In this document: positions 48,854-60,517 of the stretch, piece after piece | Numbering within the stretch: position 1 is the stretch's first letter | Layout: each line of letters begins with the position of its first letter | DNA from: Wuchereria bancrofti | Taxonomy: Eukaryota; Nematoda; Chromadorea; Rhabditida; Onchocercidae | Reading direction: 5' to 3' | Assembly (NCBI GenBank): GCA_005281725.1 | Contig: SSBO01000007.1 | Span: 2,982,402 to 3,046,401, forward strand | DNA length: 64,000 nucleotides | Position numbers and translations under genes: made by a program | The notes under the pieces: generated by a model | Told to the model about the DNA's origin: nothing | Seen by the model: the letters and a program-made list of their open reading frames with translations, nothing else | Databases searched by the model: none

Positions 48854-49440
48854 GAATGTAATCGAATAAAAAAAGGTGCAGAGGACAAGCACCTAGTTAC
48901 TGTGTAATACAAGACTTAATCAGAAGAAATGTGATACTTAAATAATGGGAATAAAAATTCAATGTTTATTTTAACATTGATATGTTACAAATTTTTATTT
49001 TCTTTTAAGATACCACACTAGATAATCAAGGTTTTTAACTTATCAAATATGGGTTGAAAATTCAAGTTTTAATTCCAATTTTGAAAATCTTTCCTTGATT
49101 GGAATACAACTCACGAAGTTACGGAAAACTGATCCTAATCATAAAAACTTTTCCACCTACCATGATTTTAAAATGAGAAGTTGAAATCTAAAAGTTTGGA
49201 TTTGTGATGCCTGAAGTCAAAAATTCTAGGGAATCCGAATTCAAAAACACGAATCCAGCTGGAAATCTGAACATACATATCTAAACTTCAAATAAATATC
49301 TTGTAGATCAAATATTCAGCATTGCTTCTAAACTTTTTCATTACATTTCGTATTAACGTTTTCCCTTTCACCACATTCTGAAATCATTTGGAACGACTGA
49401 CTTATTCTAAAAGATGAAAATAAAAATTTGAATGCTATAG

Positions 49441-50903
49441 TTATACTTCCTTTCGAAACCACCTTAGTTTATGTCGTTGATATTTTAAATTAGTTTTTGA
49501 ACTCATCAAAAATAAAAATATATTGATAAATAACAAACGATGGAAAAGTTGTATAGCAGCAGCTAAGGAACAAGCGGATACTGGAATAAGTAACAATGAG
49601 AAGCACATCAGGATAGCTCCACTTTCTCGAATTTCTGCAAAGACTTCCCTATCTTTTCCATTTTACTTTTTTTTTTAAATACTCAATAAAAAGACCTTTT
49701 TAAATTTATGTGATTTATGTGAGTTATAAGTATGTAAGTTCCGACACTCTGAAGTGAAATTTTACCCTCATTAGTATGGCCAAGAAAACTGGCCTCATCA
49801 AATTTCCATTTGCTGGGATTGAAGAACACGCTTATGGATAAAACGGCAATGATTGATAAATAAATAGTAGAAGATATCTGAAAAACAAGGGGGAAAAAGC
49901 AAAGTATAATAATGTGGATATCTGGGCGCAAACGTATCTCTGGCGGAAAGTGACTATGGAGAATCGAGTGCTAATAGAATGGCTGATCGAAATGCACAAC
50001 GGTTGGGAAAGCCTTAAAATTAAGCTAACCTGTACGATCATATAGAAAAGAAGAGCAGTTGGAAAATGTGTAAGCACGCCGACTAGCACGGCTATACCAC
50101 CGATCAGTGCAAGACAAATGTGCAGGATGAAGGCGCCGGAATATGATAAAAATATGGCACAGAGGGTACAAAAGCCCGTCATTCCCAGTAAGGAACTCAT
50201 CAATAAAACTATCTGAAAATTTTTAGACCATTGGATATTTTCTAAATTTTGTAATTGCTTAAGCTTTTTTGCATAACCTAGAGCAAATCTCCACGTGAGT
50301 TGTTATACCGGACGTGGAACTCCTATACTGAACTTGTAATCATGAATAAATTACCGAATAGTATAAGAGGATTACCTCAAGAGAGTAAACATTTCTACAA
50401 ATGCATGAAGTTGGTTGTTCTCCATTTACTGTTGAAACTGATTTTTCGCCAGTACTTTTCATTCGTTTACTTTGGTTCTAAATTAAACTTAGCAAATTAT
50501 TGGAAAACAAGAGGTGCTGTTAGAAAGATAATCACTAATCCGTAATAGAATTATTCATTTAACACATCAAATATCACATTTTCGCCAACTATCTACTCAT
50601 TTATAGCCTTACAATATAGGAACTTAGTTATACTTTGAATTTCCCACATTTTCATTATTTTATCTAAAACTTACTTATGTGCTCAGTTTATCAAGAATGT
50701 GTCATCTATCATATGCAAGTATCTTCCGTCGTTCCGAAATTGATCGTTGGAGAGAAAGTAAGGAAGTTTGATAAAAGTATTGCAAAACGTATAAAAAATT
50801 CTGGATAGCAAAAGAACATATTACCGTAACAGTCGTAGAAGATGAGTAGTCTTTAAGATGAGTTTCTTTCACCAATGATATCAACCGACTGATAAGAACA
50901 GTA
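49441..50903 (-). CDS. Multi-pass membrane protein, unknown function (5' partial)
   Basis: Four minus-strand exons in consistent phase: 50903-50825, 50212-50030, 49877-49766, 49634-49441 (stop TAA 49443-49441); about 189 aa visible. The first exon is polar (VKETHLKDYSSSTTVT). Then come hydrophobic segments: IVLLMSSLLGMTGFCTLCAI, SGAFILHICLALIGGIAVLV with LTHFPTALLFYMIVQ, ISSTIYLSIIAVLSISVFF, a polar loop (NPSKWKFDEASFLGHTNEE), a last span (GAILMCFSLLLIPVSACSLA), and a basic tail (KYQRHKLRWFRKEV). Four to five spans in a short protein recall tetraspan/MARVEL-like proteins, but no family motif is evident. The start codon is not found; upstream exons are expected beyond 50903. Confidence 0.6.
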
Positions 50904-53900
50904 CTGTCAATCAATAGGTATTTGTTCAAAACTGAATAAAAAAGGCAATCTGTTCAAGAGAATTAATTAATTAGTGGTAATAAAAATGGTTACTAAAATG
51001 TCGGGAAGGATAATCATGAAGAAAGGAGCAGTTCTTGTAAAATGAAAAATGTATGAATGAGGAAAAAGTGACATGATAGAAGTACTTGACAGTGCAACAC
51101 AGTGTGTCGTGAACGGTCCTTTCGTAAACTGAAGGCCTGATTTTCTATCGAAAAGTTATTTTCTAATACTAATAGGTTTCTTCCTGTTCTAGAAGGATGC
51201 AGGAAAATTGAGACTTTACGAGAAAAACATTAAAATTATTTGTAAGGTAATACGAAATAGAACATAGGAGGAATACTTTGACGTAATGTTTGAAAAAATT
51301 TAAAAAAAGAAGTGAATATTCTGAATTGAATTATGCCCCCATACCATATCAATTTTTAATTCATTTTTTGTGAGAAAAATAAGGAAACGATCAAAAGGAA
51401 GAGAAAAGAAATGGAAAACTGTAAATCAAAGTAAGAGAGAAGGAAGAAAAAAGATAAAAAGTGGTTAGTGATAAAGAAGATACAAGTGAACTTGGAAAGT
51501 AACAATTTGTTTCAAATAATTATAAAGACATTTCAGTTGATCTTTTGAGCTAATAGTTTACATTCTAGAAAAGCCTAAATATTTTTCGTCTTATCAATAA
51601 ATAAGAACTATCAATTGATAATTATTCATCAAAAAGTGCAAGACGATAAGTTCTTATAAAAGAACTTTTACAGAACACATAATACTTTTTTTCCTGGGCC
51701 TTACACAAATTTGATTATATCAAGAATTTGTAAATTAAGTGTTTGCGCCGTTTAACAGTACTGCAAAGATTTTGTTATGTCAACAATTATTAAACACATT
51801 GTTGAGTTTGCATAAATTGTACATTTCTGCTAATCAAAGGATCAAAAATTAAGATTAGTTTGAATTTATTTCTTCAATAATCTCTTCAGACTTTTTGTTT
51901 AATAGCTTTCACCTAAAATTAGAATTGAAGGAATAAATGTGAATCGAATACGTACACTACTTCTTCCATTCTTTAATTTATGACTGATTAAAAAATGTTA
52001 AAATCTGAAAATTTTCAAGTAACTTTGAAAATAAAGGTATCACTGTGAAGCTAAATTATTTTTACGCCACTGTTGTAAAATAGTGAAAAAAGAAAGGCAA
52101 TGAAATGAAAATTCTAGAGCAATTATTTTGACCTTTTTAAAAAAGGTAACAATCGAGTGCAGAATTGGGAACTTTAATTCCAGTTACTTAAAAATTTTCA
52201 AAGTTTAATATCTTTTAATTGATCATAAATTAAGGAATGAAAGAATAAATGATGTATGTTTTTGGTTAGTTATTGCCCGGAAAATAAGATGCCAAAAAAA
52301 AAGGATAACTTGGAAAAGTTAGTATACACATTTCCACTTTGAATTAATAAAAAATACCGAAGTAAAATAAAATCAAAATTATTTTGCATTTCTAATTTGC
52401 ATTTCTCTTCTGGAATTAAATTACAATTTAGATTCTTACGTATTTTAGATTGTCAAGAAGTCGAATCATTGGATTATTAATAAATATGGAAAAGGGAGAA
52501 AGTTATTTTCAATATTATAGCAATACGGATTGTAAATACTGAGCACATTACCATTTCAATGGGAAGTGTGATTCATCCTCAATAATGCTTTCTGCAACTT
52601 TTCACATTTTAATTCTTTTTTCAATCGTATTCGCTTCTCGAACACATAGTTTTTGAACAATTTTGAACGAAAAAATTTTCTGGTGACCTTTTAGGGCTAC
52701 AAGCTCAAAAAAAAGGAAAAAATTGGAATGTCTTCAAATGACGGTGTCATTTCATATGTTTTCAGAATGTACCGTGAAGTCGAATGCCACTTCTGACCTT
52801 GAAACACAAATAGACATGAAACACCCTTCCTCTTCTTTCCAAAAATTTTCACTTCGAAGCTCAGATCTATTTCTGGGATTATTATCATGGTTAATTGAAA
52901 GATGCTGACAAATCTACTTTAAAATAGAAATTAATATTAAGAATGTAATTGTTATCCTAAACTGTACTTCTGTTTCATTCCTAAAGGTATTTTAGGATTA
53001 TTCCATTTTTTGTAGTATTTACGGAAACCATTTTCACCACAATTTTTTGCGATTAACTGCATACTTCTTTTCTCTGAAAAATTAGCTTGCTTCATTATTT
53101 GTAAGATTTTAAAACTGAAGTTCGTCCATTTTGTTGTGGATATGACAGTCAAAGATCTCCTTGATGATTGCAATCAAAATCAATCATTTTTCTCAGCAAA
53201 ATTTAAGATGAAATCATTTACCTGTTGTCTTTTAAAATCTGGCAAATTATCAAAATGTAACGGTTCGTAAACATTTGTGATAAACAGTCTGACCTAGATT
53301 TAGGTCCAGTCCTCATTATTCATTGAAACTATTATCCTTCACTCAAATGCGGCATACAAATAGATGACGAAGATTTTGATTGTCGAATTAACACAGACTT
53401 TGTCAAATATTGTCAAAATATTGTTTACGTTTTTGGCTACTGCAAACCATCATCAATGGGGTCACATTTTTAGGCTACAAAAAGTTCAAACATTTTTCAT
53501 CACTGAGCAAAAATTACTTTTCTTTTCAAACTTTCTTTAAAAACCAAATATTCTGTAAGCAAATTTTATTCTTTAAGAATGAATCACTTCACAAATCATT
53601 GCGTACTTATTATACGCTTTATTTGTATCACTGTACTTCCGTGACGTCATTTCACTTAATTATAGCACTTGTAATTGCTTAATTGAAGTGACAGTGGTGT
53701 AATGTTCCATTTTGTATTTCCGATTCGGTTCAATGATCCTTTCTGATTTTTCGCCCTTATTACCATTTCTTCTTCACCTTCGCTTTTTAGAAAGGAACGG
53801 AAAATTACATATATTGCATAGTGGAGAAAACGAAGTGAAAATGAATAGAGAATGAACGATGGGACGAATCACACTGAATAAAATTCTCCATCAGCTGATT

Positions 53901-56077
53901 GTCACATCGTTACATCGATAACAATGACACCCTTTACGATAACGTCAATTCTTCTCTTTTCTTTCAAAAAAAGAAATACGGATAAAATTACGGGAAAAGA
54001 GCAAAAGAAGTTAGGAAAAAATAAAAGGATTTCGTAATCCATAAAGTGGACATCATAATTACTTCTTCATATTTTATCATTTAATAAGTAACTTTATGCC
54101 ATAGAAAATTTGTGATTTCATTTTTCCTCAACCATTCTAAGATAATTTTGTGCCCATGGATATAACGTGAATTACAGCATTATAAAAAAGTATACGTGAA
54201 GAATTATAAAGTCCCGAGCTTTACCCAAAAAAATTTGATGCTTTCACCAATCCTTCAGGAAGACTTAAGTAATGGCACGATAACGGAATAAATCCTTGCA
54301 TGAGTTTGCAGGCGAAATGATTCAGAAGAAACTAGTTAAAACAATCCTAGGTAAATTGCATGTTATCCTGAATTTTCCTACATATTTAAAGCGAACACTA
54401 TTTATTTTACTTGGATTTGCTGTTGAAGAATTTGGATAAATTATTTGCCCTACGTTCGAATTTTGTCATAATAATATTAGCATAAATTAGTAAATTTAGC
54501 AATGATTTAGATGCATGCTTCTTTTGAGATGTTTGTCACCCGGAAATTTGTTCAATTCGACATGTCACATTCATAAAATGCTTCGAAAATCAGATTATAC
54601 AGCATAAACGCTTCTTGAAACAAATTTATTCACCTTTTTCATGGAAAGATGCTTCCATCACTTAACTGTGGAACTTAACTGTGGAGTATTGCAAAGAGAA
54701 AATGTTGCGGAAACTTTTTCACTTAGTAATATTTCAGAAGATTTATTAGGCTCAAAATATTTAGACGTCAATTAATTATTATATTCGCGCAGTTGACTGC
54801 GATTTCATTTTCACTTTGATATATGCTATATTCTTGTATTAAGATGCTTAGATTGGCATAAAATCTGACTGTTCATCGATATAGCTCTTTTTTTCGTATT
54901 TTGAATATTTTCAATTTCTGATTACCTTATCTATATTATTTCTAAAATATCAAACGAGTTTACGGTTACTCTTTACCTTGCTTTGGTCTCATTACAACTT
55001 CTTCTTACTAAATCTTGGAGAAGTAAAGAATTTTTCTTTTAGAAATAATTTCCATAATTGATAGATAAAATGACCGAGAATTCAAAGAAAAAAAAAAAAT
55101 TTAATGATGGACAAGAGTAAAAAAGAGTGATATACTGAGGTGAGGATGACCATGGGTGGAAACACTTGTAGTGCGTGGAATTTTGTGAACAGAAAAAACT
55201 GACAGGTTCAGACTTCAATTCTTTAAGAAGTTTGGATATCTGAATTTAAAGGAAATCAACAGTATCTCAGTCCTTACAACCATGATTTTCTCTTACGAAA
55301 TCAAATTTAAAATGTCTATAGATTAAAAGTTCAAAGGAATTAAAATGTCAAATTAAGAAGACCAAGAATAAAACTATACCTGCATATGACCTGGATAAAA
55401 GAGAAAAGTACAACAATATCACTGATACAATATACAAATGGAATGTACCGTACGGTTTCAATGCATACTTAAGATCACAGGTTGGAATTTTCAGTTTGGA
55501 AAAGACCTGGTTTAATCAATGTGTAATAACAAAAGAAAGAAATTTGAAAAACATTGAAAAACAGCAGTCGAACAAATTCTTTACATGTTTGGAATAGTGT
55601 CAAGAATAAATAAATGAGAAAAATTAGGAAAAAAGACGAAAACGATCTTAGCACTAATTTTAACATGAGACTAAAGATAAAGAAAAAAACTTTATTTAAT
55701 TACGATGAAGCTTTGGGCTAAATGCCAATTTATTTCTGCTTTAAAAATTTTTAAAAAATATTTCGGACTTAGAAATATCTATTTAGAAAATGGCTTAGAC
55801 TTTCTGAAAATGTCAGTCAACAACAGTGAATAAACTGAAATCGAAAGCAATTGGCAGTTATAAAATGTCAGAAGTGAACAAATGTGAACGATGTTCAAAA
55901 ATAAAACACAAAAATGGTAATTTTCATACAATTTGCACTCCCTGACTTGAAACTCTCATAATAATATTGGAAATATTAAGTGAAAATTGAAAACAGAAAG
56001 GAAAAAGATGATTTTTCTTTCTGTTTTTTCTTTCAAAATTTTAAATTTACATGAAACTAAACATTAAGATTTGAAAT
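50904..56077. other. 5.2-kb tract without a supported gene
   Basis: AT-rich, with many short frames, none with an ATG, domain and splice context together. A loose inverted repeat occurs around 51601-51657 (ATAAGAACT ... AGTTCTTAT, with TATCAATTGATA between). 5' exons of the minus-strand membrane protein may lie at the left end, and the 3'UTR of the Brinker-like gene at the right end. Confidence 0.45.
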
Positions 56078-57934
56078 TCAAAGCAAACATTGCGTTAACG
56101 GTGTGGGATGCCACACAGATGCAGATGATGACGGTACTGTGGTGTTGCGATGCGACGATTGCGGTAATGCTGCCAACTGCGCGTTTGTTCCTTGTTCTTG
56201 AGAGTAATATTTGGCGAGGAACCAATTTTGAAGCTGCAACATTGTGGTTAAATCTGTTACAGGCTTTACTGCAGTACCGTTGGTCGATGAGGTGGAATTT
56301 TTGTCACCTGTTAGCGAGGAGTCACACTGAGATGCAGTTGTGGATAATATAATTTCTGAGGTTTTTGAAGAACTGATAACATTTCGATTCGTTTGTTTGA
56401 GCGTTACTCCATAGCGCTTCTTGAAATTATGCAGCCAATGTTCAGAAAATAAACAGCGAGCAGATTTTGTTGCCTCCTGCAACACCTCAGGGCAAATTTG
56501 CAACGCGAGTTCGCGGGCTTGTTGCTGAAGCCAGCGATTCGAAACTCGCTCCCCCTTGGATTGTTGTTCTTGTAGTTTTTCAAATAAAACCTTTTCTACA
56601 CCTGGAAACTGAACTTTTCGACCTCTGCGGCCTGGTTCCGCACCCGTTTGATTTTTCCGACATAACCATGGAAATCTTTCGTAGAATGCTTGAATTGGCA
56701 ATTGGCCTGGTTTATTCAAAATTTCCTGGACATGTTCCTCAGCAGTTGGAAATGTTCCAGACGTAAATATGGCCAAGGAATTGTCAGAATTTATCTGGTC
56801 TTCCACATCGATGAGAGTTTCCAGACTATCGCTAAGAACACTGTCAGCATCTGAATCGATGCTCTCATTCTCCGCTGTTTCGTCAGATTTGGTAGGGGAT
56901 TGTTGCATGGAATCTGCAACACTACTACCGGAACCAACAGATTCCGTGGAACCTAAACTTCCGGAACTACTGTTACCAGAAGACCAGTCACGGTTCAAGT
57001 TGATTCTGTATCGTTTCTTAAAATTACTTAACCATCGCTCACTAAATTGACACATTCCTGCCAGTTCCTGTTCTGAACATTGCTGCTGCGCTAGATTCCG
57101 GGCTGTTTCCCGAATCCATCGATTCCCAACTTTTTTCCCAGTCCCCAGATGTGCATGGTAAAGATGAAATAGTTGTTTTTCAATATCAGGAAATTGTGGT
57201 TTCCGACCACTACGACCGGATTTTAGGGAGCCAGGTCTAGACTGCCGAATTTTGTCGATTTTTTGCAGCCATCCATTGAGCATCGATTTTGTTATTTGAA
57301 ACTCTTTGCAGGTACGATATTTGTTCTGTCCATTAGTATAATAATAATTAATAACCATAAGTTTGAATTCCCGTGGATAGGACATTCGGTTTGGTCCCAC
57401 GGCAGCACCAAGTTTAATTGCAATCCAGTTTGAATTTAAATTAGGATTTGCACAAGTTGGCAGAAATTTTGATTGCTGTTGCTGCTGTGTCTTAATAAGT
57501 GACTGTTGTCGAGCAGCAGTCGACTGACTGAGATCCAGTGGTACTTCCAGGCTAGTTTCCAATGTAGGAGTCTTTGTTGTCAAAGTGAATAGACGAGAAG
57601 CAATGGGATGAATCGGGGTAGGTCGATGTAAAACCGTAGTTTTCGGAGAAGTCAGTAACTGGGCTAAAAGGCTAGAAGCAGAACTTTTTTCTGGAGATAA
57701 TTGAGATCCTTCTGGCACTAAGCTTTTAATAGTTGCTGTAGATGTTGATGGCAAAGGAACAACAACTGAAGCAGGTGGAAGCATAGAACAGTTGTTGATG
57801 CTTATGTTACGCGAAGCCTGGCTTGTTTCTGCCGAGGTTAAGTTTGGCATTTGTAGATCTAGACATGGTTGTGGCTGATGGTGACGTTGTTGCTGCTGCT
57901 GTACATTCATGGGAGAATATTTGGTCAGGTCCAT
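56078..57934 (-). CDS. Brinker-like DNA-binding protein with two CENP-B-type HTH units
   Basis: A single uninterrupted exon of 618 codons from ATG 57934, unusual for this window. The N-terminal ~170 residues are Gln/Ser/Pro-rich and include PLDLS (about 132-136), the CtBP co-repressor motif. Residues about 184-229 (MSYPREFKLMVINYY, YRTCKEFQITKSMLNGWL) match the Brinker-type N-terminal HTH. Two copies of a CENP-B/Tc5-type HTH follow. Copy one (about 241-311): GRSGRKPQFPDIEKQLF, NRWIRETARNLA, FSERWLSNFKKRY. Copy two (about 435-511): GRRGRKVQFPGVEKVLF, NRWLQQQARELAL, FSEHWLHNFKKRY. A Ser/acidic linker joins them. There is no DDE transposase domain, so this is a host regulator or domesticated protein rather than an active transposase. 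The frame stays open 5' of the ATG to an acceptor-like CATTTCAG near 58050. Role inferred: transcriptional repressor. Confidence 0.88.
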   Translation of the reverse strand: MDLTKYSPMNVQQQQQRHHQPQPCLDLQMPNLTSAETSQASRNISINNCSMLPPASVVVPLPSTSTATIKSLVPEGSQLSPEKSSASSLLAQLLTSPKTTVLHRPTPIHPIASRLFTLTTKTPTLETSLEVPLDLSQSTAARQQSLIKTQQQQQSKFLPTCANPNLNSNWIAIKLGAAVGPNRMSYPREFKLMVINYYYTNGQNKYRTCKEFQITKSMLNGWLQKIDKIRQSRPGSLKSGRSGRKPQFPDIEKQLFHLYHAHLGTGKKVGNRWIRETARNLAQQQCSEQELAGMCQFSERWLSNFKKRYRINLNRDWSSGNSSSGSLGSTESVGSGSSVADSMQQSPTKSDETAENESIDSDADSVLSDSLETLIDVEDQINSDNSLAIFTSGTFPTAEEHVQEILNKPGQLPIQAFYERFPWLCRKNQTGAEPGRRGRKVQFPGVEKVLFEKLQEQQSKGERVSNRWLQQQARELALQICPEVLQEATKSARCLFSEHWLHNFKKRYGVTLKQTNRNVISSSKTSEIILSTTASQCDSSLTGDKNSTSSTNGTAVKPVTDLTTMLQLQNWFLAKYYSQEQGTNAQLAALPQSSHRNTTVPSSSASVWHPTPLTQCLL

Positions 57935-60517
57935 TGGATGGATAAGTGGTATAACCAATGGAAACACTAGCGATCGTAGTTGGTGACGTTCTAAGAAGGC
58001 GAAAGTGTGATAGGAACACTTGGAGTTGTCGTTGGAGCAGCATTGACGAACTGAAATGAAATTTCATTTCAGTTCAAAAGAGGGTGTGTATGTTTTGTAA
58101 AAGGGGGTATAAGAAGATATCACCAGACCCCCACCCCCGTCCTATCCCGCTCTTCGACGCGCTGTTGACCAAAAGGTCGTTGGCTGGTGGCCCTATTTTC
58201 TTCAAATATCCTTCACCTCCTTCTTGACTTTGCTGCTGCTGTTATCGAAGAAATTCTTACAATTGAAAATGACGAGAAAATGGGATGGGCGGGGGAGCTG
58301 TAACCCCCGGGGTCGTCGTATGCCTCATTCTTAGCAAGACAGAAAGAATATTTTGTTTATTTGAAGGTCAACCCCCGATATACTCGATTACTGCGTCCCA
58401 TGTCTTAATATTTGAAGGGAGAAGATACAGGAAGCAAGCCCATATACACTACTTCAGCAGTCATTCACAAGAAGAAAGGGTATAAAGACGAAATATATTG
58501 TGAAATTTGAAATGGTGCGTTCCGCAACATCATTTGTCGTGTTCATCATAAAGGGTTTGCAGTATTGCTATAAATTTCGCAAAACGAGATGGAACCCCCG
58601 CCCCAGGACCACTCTTTATACCCCTCCAGACCCCTCTCTCCGTTTAACCCCTTTCTCCTGAGGGGCAAGTTCACGGTCACAGACATATGAACCAGGTACT
58701 CACAAATCCCATCTAATCCATTCTTTTACACCTTCTTCAACTCTCGCCATTGCCTACCCTGCATAATGAAATCTCAATCCTTCGAGTCAATCCTATTACT
58801 CATCTAATTACTTCCTGTTACTACCTGTATCAAAACCAGTAGTTATAGCTCCATATTAATTTATACCTGGTTTGAATTTATACCTGGACATCCACAAATA
58901 CAGGTAGCATGATAAGCTTCAAAAATTCTGGAAAGACTTGCCCAAAAAGAAATAGTTCGCATCTGAAATCTCTTTCATAACTAAGCTTTGATTTTTTAAG
59001 ACAAGGCGAAAAGTAGTGGAAACAACATCCACTCGTCAAGTAGATCATGACCCGAAGTCGTTGGTCAGGAGTTCAAGAATTTTATTCACGTAAACATTTT
59101 AAATGAAAGCAAGTTTAAGCAACACAATTTAAAAAGAAATCAAAACATTCTTTTAGCAATTTGAGAGAGAGAATTGAAGTTAGAATGAAAAATTGATGAA
59201 ACTACAATCAATCATAAATTCTGCATCATTTCAGTTTTAAAAGAGGTTCAATAGGGATAGGTTAGGTCAATCAAGTGGTAGTGAATTTGACCGTCAAAGT
59301 GGCCCGATTTTCAATTCTGCGAACATCTATAGAACAGTTTACATGATGAATGTATGACTACGAGTACGTATTATGTTCTCATGATCGTGGAGAAAAGAGG
59401 AGAGTGCCCCGACAACGGTCATTGAACCCTGGAAACTCTCTTCCCTCTCTATCCACTTTCCCTCCTGACATTTTCGCCAGTTTGCCGTACCCGCTTACAC
59501 CTGGTACCTCCCGGGTCTCCTCTTTTACTAGCTATACAAACGAACGCATCAGCGAAATTTCAACCTTATGAACGAAGAACAGTACCCATTTCGCTGAAAA
59601 TGGGTTAATTTTTGGTATTTTCGAACGGCGGTACAAAGCGTAGCGAGCAGACGCGCACCCTTCTCTGATGCAGTTAAATTTCACCACTACCGCTCCTTCC
59701 CAAGGAGTATCCTAATAATGGTCATTTTATTAGTCAAGGTAGTAACGGATAAAACGATCTTTCTGTCCTAAAACCTGTCTGTTGTTACTAGATGTTCGAT
59801 ATTTGGCTAAGCTATATATCTTACTTATCGCTAGGCTTCCGCCATCCCGAACAATACTGGAAGCAGAGACTGGACAGATGCTGAAAATTTCTCTGTTCAT
59901 CAGACGATTTGTACCGAGTTGTTGAAAATGCATAAGCAAGATGAGACATTGATAAACAGAAAGGTGATCAAGTATAAAGGAAGTATAACAGTGAGCAAGG
60001 AATGAATCGAGGAGTGCACTGCACTATGAAGATAGCTCCTCGGCAACGTGACCTGCAGGTCACATGATGTTGCTGTATAGCAAGCCATAAACAGGGAAGC
60101 TTCAGGAAGTTCGGGATGAGTATACCATAGGCAAAACTAAACTAATCTTTCGGTGAACTGAATGGTACCGGAAGTCGATGCACAGGTGTTTAGCGACTCC
60201 TCTCAACCCAATTCCTTGTATACGTAATATTTCTCGAAGGCCTGACAGTCACCAGCACCAAGTGCAAAAGCACACGATTGCATAGAGAAACAGTGCTGCA
60301 CGTCTTGAACTTCTGGCTAGTTGTCCCCTGACCGCTTCAACGGATCCCCTCGGGAGAGAGTGGCAACGACCAGTGATGAATTGAGGCGTTCTCTGATGCG
60401 TATTATCAGTCCCTCGTGTCTCTTCATCGCCACTGTTCATTCATCTTCACTCTCAATTACTACTTATTCGATGTTAACACTCGGGAACACATCTGCATAG
60501 AAATATTACAGGGTTAT
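57935..60517. other. Divergent spacer between the Brinker-like gene and apr-1
   Basis: Noticeably GC-richer at 58060-58700, with C-runs and G-runs (ACCCCCACCCCC, AACCCCCGGGG), probably the Brinker-like promoter/5'UTR. Plus frame 59350-59571 and minus frame 60249-60440 are open but lack domains. A perfect 16-bp palindrome GTGACCTGCAGGTCAC lies at 60048-60063. Confidence 0.5.
60048..60063. promoter_or_regulatory. Palindrome of two AGGTCA half-sites
   Basis: GTGACCTGCAGGTCAC is an everted pair of AGGTCA nuclear-receptor half-sites with a 2-bp spacer. It lies about 470 bp upstream of the apr-1 start. Binding is inference. Confidence 0.4.

Larger units (their letters stand above)
43557..49440. 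other. 5.9-kb tract upstream of the receptor gene
   Basis: Very AT-rich. The missing 5' exon(s) and promoter of the receptor probably lie here, but no hydrophobic signal-peptide exon with a matching donor could be picked out. Other contents: a tRNA-like pair of boxes near 46205-46300, an orphan plus-strand exon-like segment at 48497-48574 and a 34-bp palindrome at 48820-48853. The minus-strand frames at 44763-44963 and 45703-45897 are low-complexity Phe/Lys/Asn frames and are not credible. Confidence 0.45.

Noticed and set aside
50300..50545. Plus-strand 81-codon frame
   Set aside because: Begins with TTG and lies in an intron of the minus-strand membrane protein, whose exons are phase-consistent.
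57807..58067. Second open frame overlapping the 5' end of the Brinker-like gene
   Set aside because: Shadow frame in GC-richer, repetitive sequence; the long frame carries the recognisable domains.
60249..60440. Minus-strand 63-codon Arg/Thr-rich frame upstream of apr-1
   Set aside because: No domain, and it sits in the probable promoter region of apr-1.
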